Below, piece by piece: positions 5,966 through 6,176 of a DNA stretch of 6,176 bases. A model generated the notes under the pieces. It made no database searches, had not been told where the DNA came from, and worked only from the letters and a program-made list of their open reading frames with translations. The stretch lies in assembly GCA_012838715.1 (NCBI GenBank), contig DUOR01000112.1, forward strand, positions 1 to 6,176. Reading direction: 5' to 3'. The stretch comes from Actinomycetales bacterium (GTDB taxonomy: Bacteria > Actinomycetota > Actinomycetes > Mycobacteriales > Mycobacteriaceae). Positions within the stretch are counted from its first letter, which is position 1; each line of letters starts with the position of its first letter. The position numbers and the translations under genes were made by a program.

Positions 5966-6176
5966 ATGGCACGCAAGGAACTGGTTCAGTACATCGACGA
6001 CATGGACGGCACCCCGATTAAGGACGAGGACGTGCGGGTGGTCCGCTTCTCGTACAAGGGCAAGAATTACTTCCTCGACCTGACCGAGGACAACGCCCGC
6101 AAGTTCGACGAGGCGATGGCCCCGTTCATCGAGAACGCGCAGGTCGACGACGCGGCGCCCGCCGCGACCCGCACCC
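5966..6176 (+). CDS. lsr2: Lsr2/CgpS-family nucleoid-associated protein, N-terminal part
   Basis: The first 70 residues of a small DNA-binding protein of the Lsr2 family, cut by the window end (family length is about 110-120). Lsr2 proteins are the actinobacterial counterpart of H-NS. They coat and bridge AT-rich DNA and silence foreign genes; in Corynebacterium glutamicum the relative CgpS keeps prophages quiet. The N-terminal dimerisation domain is visible: a basic start MARKELVQYIDDMDGTP, then VRVVRFSYKGKNYFLDLTED (23-42), the beta-strand pair and Asp-Leu core typical of the family, then a helix NARKFDEAMAPFIENA (43-58). An acidic/Ala linker begins at about 60. The C-terminal DNA-binding domain with its RGR-type hook lies beyond the window and cannot be checked. 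The start is supported by GGGA at 5957-5960, five bases upstream. Confidence 0.9.
   Translation, partial: MARKELVQYIDDMDGTPIKDEDVRVVRFSYKGKNYFLDLTEDNARKFDEAMAPFIENAQVDDAAPAATRT

Noticed and set aside
5730..5972. 80-residue minus-strand frame across the lsr2 leader
   Set aside because: No ribosome site and no recognisable protein signature; it lies within the promoter and leader of lsr2.

Overview
The window is about two-thirds G+C or more and has dense genes with strong C/G third-position bias, which points to a high-GC actinobacterium. A Corynebacterium or close relative is the best guess. The supporting signs are an Lsr2-type nucleoid protein whose N-terminus resembles corynebacterial CgpS, a TM0106-type RecB-like nuclease, a Tat-exported PhoD, and a lysine-rich small protein of a type I associate with Corynebacteriales. 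The genus assignment is inference.

Layout, left to right. (1) 1-472, + strand: the 3' part of an enolase-superfamily sugar-acid dehydratase (ManD/RspA family), cut by the window edge and broken by an apparent one-base insertion near 145. (2) 500-1051, +: gluconokinase, 27 bases downstream and probably in the same operon. Together they suggest hexonate (gluconate/mannonate-type) catabolism feeding the pentose phosphate or KDG route. (3) 1052-1131: convergent gap holding a duplicated 16-bp hairpin sequence. (4) 1132-2850, - strand: RecB/Cas4-like nuclease with Fe-S cysteines and a C-terminal RNase H-like domain. (5) 2851-2998: divergent intergenic region. (6) 2999-3784, +: lysine-rich coiled-coil protein with one hydrophobic segment, followed by a clear intrinsic terminator at 3804-3841. 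(7) 3842-3963: regulatory region of the next gene. (8) 3964-5670, +: secreted PhoD-family phosphatase with a Tat signal peptide, closed by a small hairpin overlapping its stop. (9) 5671-5965: AT-richer promoter region plus a structured leader of about 190 nt. (10) 5966 to the window end, +: the N-terminal domain of an Lsr2-family xenogeneic silencer, truncated by the edge.

The genes are mostly independent transcription units of housekeeping or peripheral metabolism. I see no CRISPR array, integrase, transposase, tRNA or rRNA, and no convincing new multi-gene system. The items most worth checking are the frameshift in the dehydratase, the lsr2 leader (alternative hairpins and a 56-codon upstream ORF ending two bases before the lsr2 start), and a CCCAACCAG/TTAACCC element found upstream of both the nuclease and phoD.
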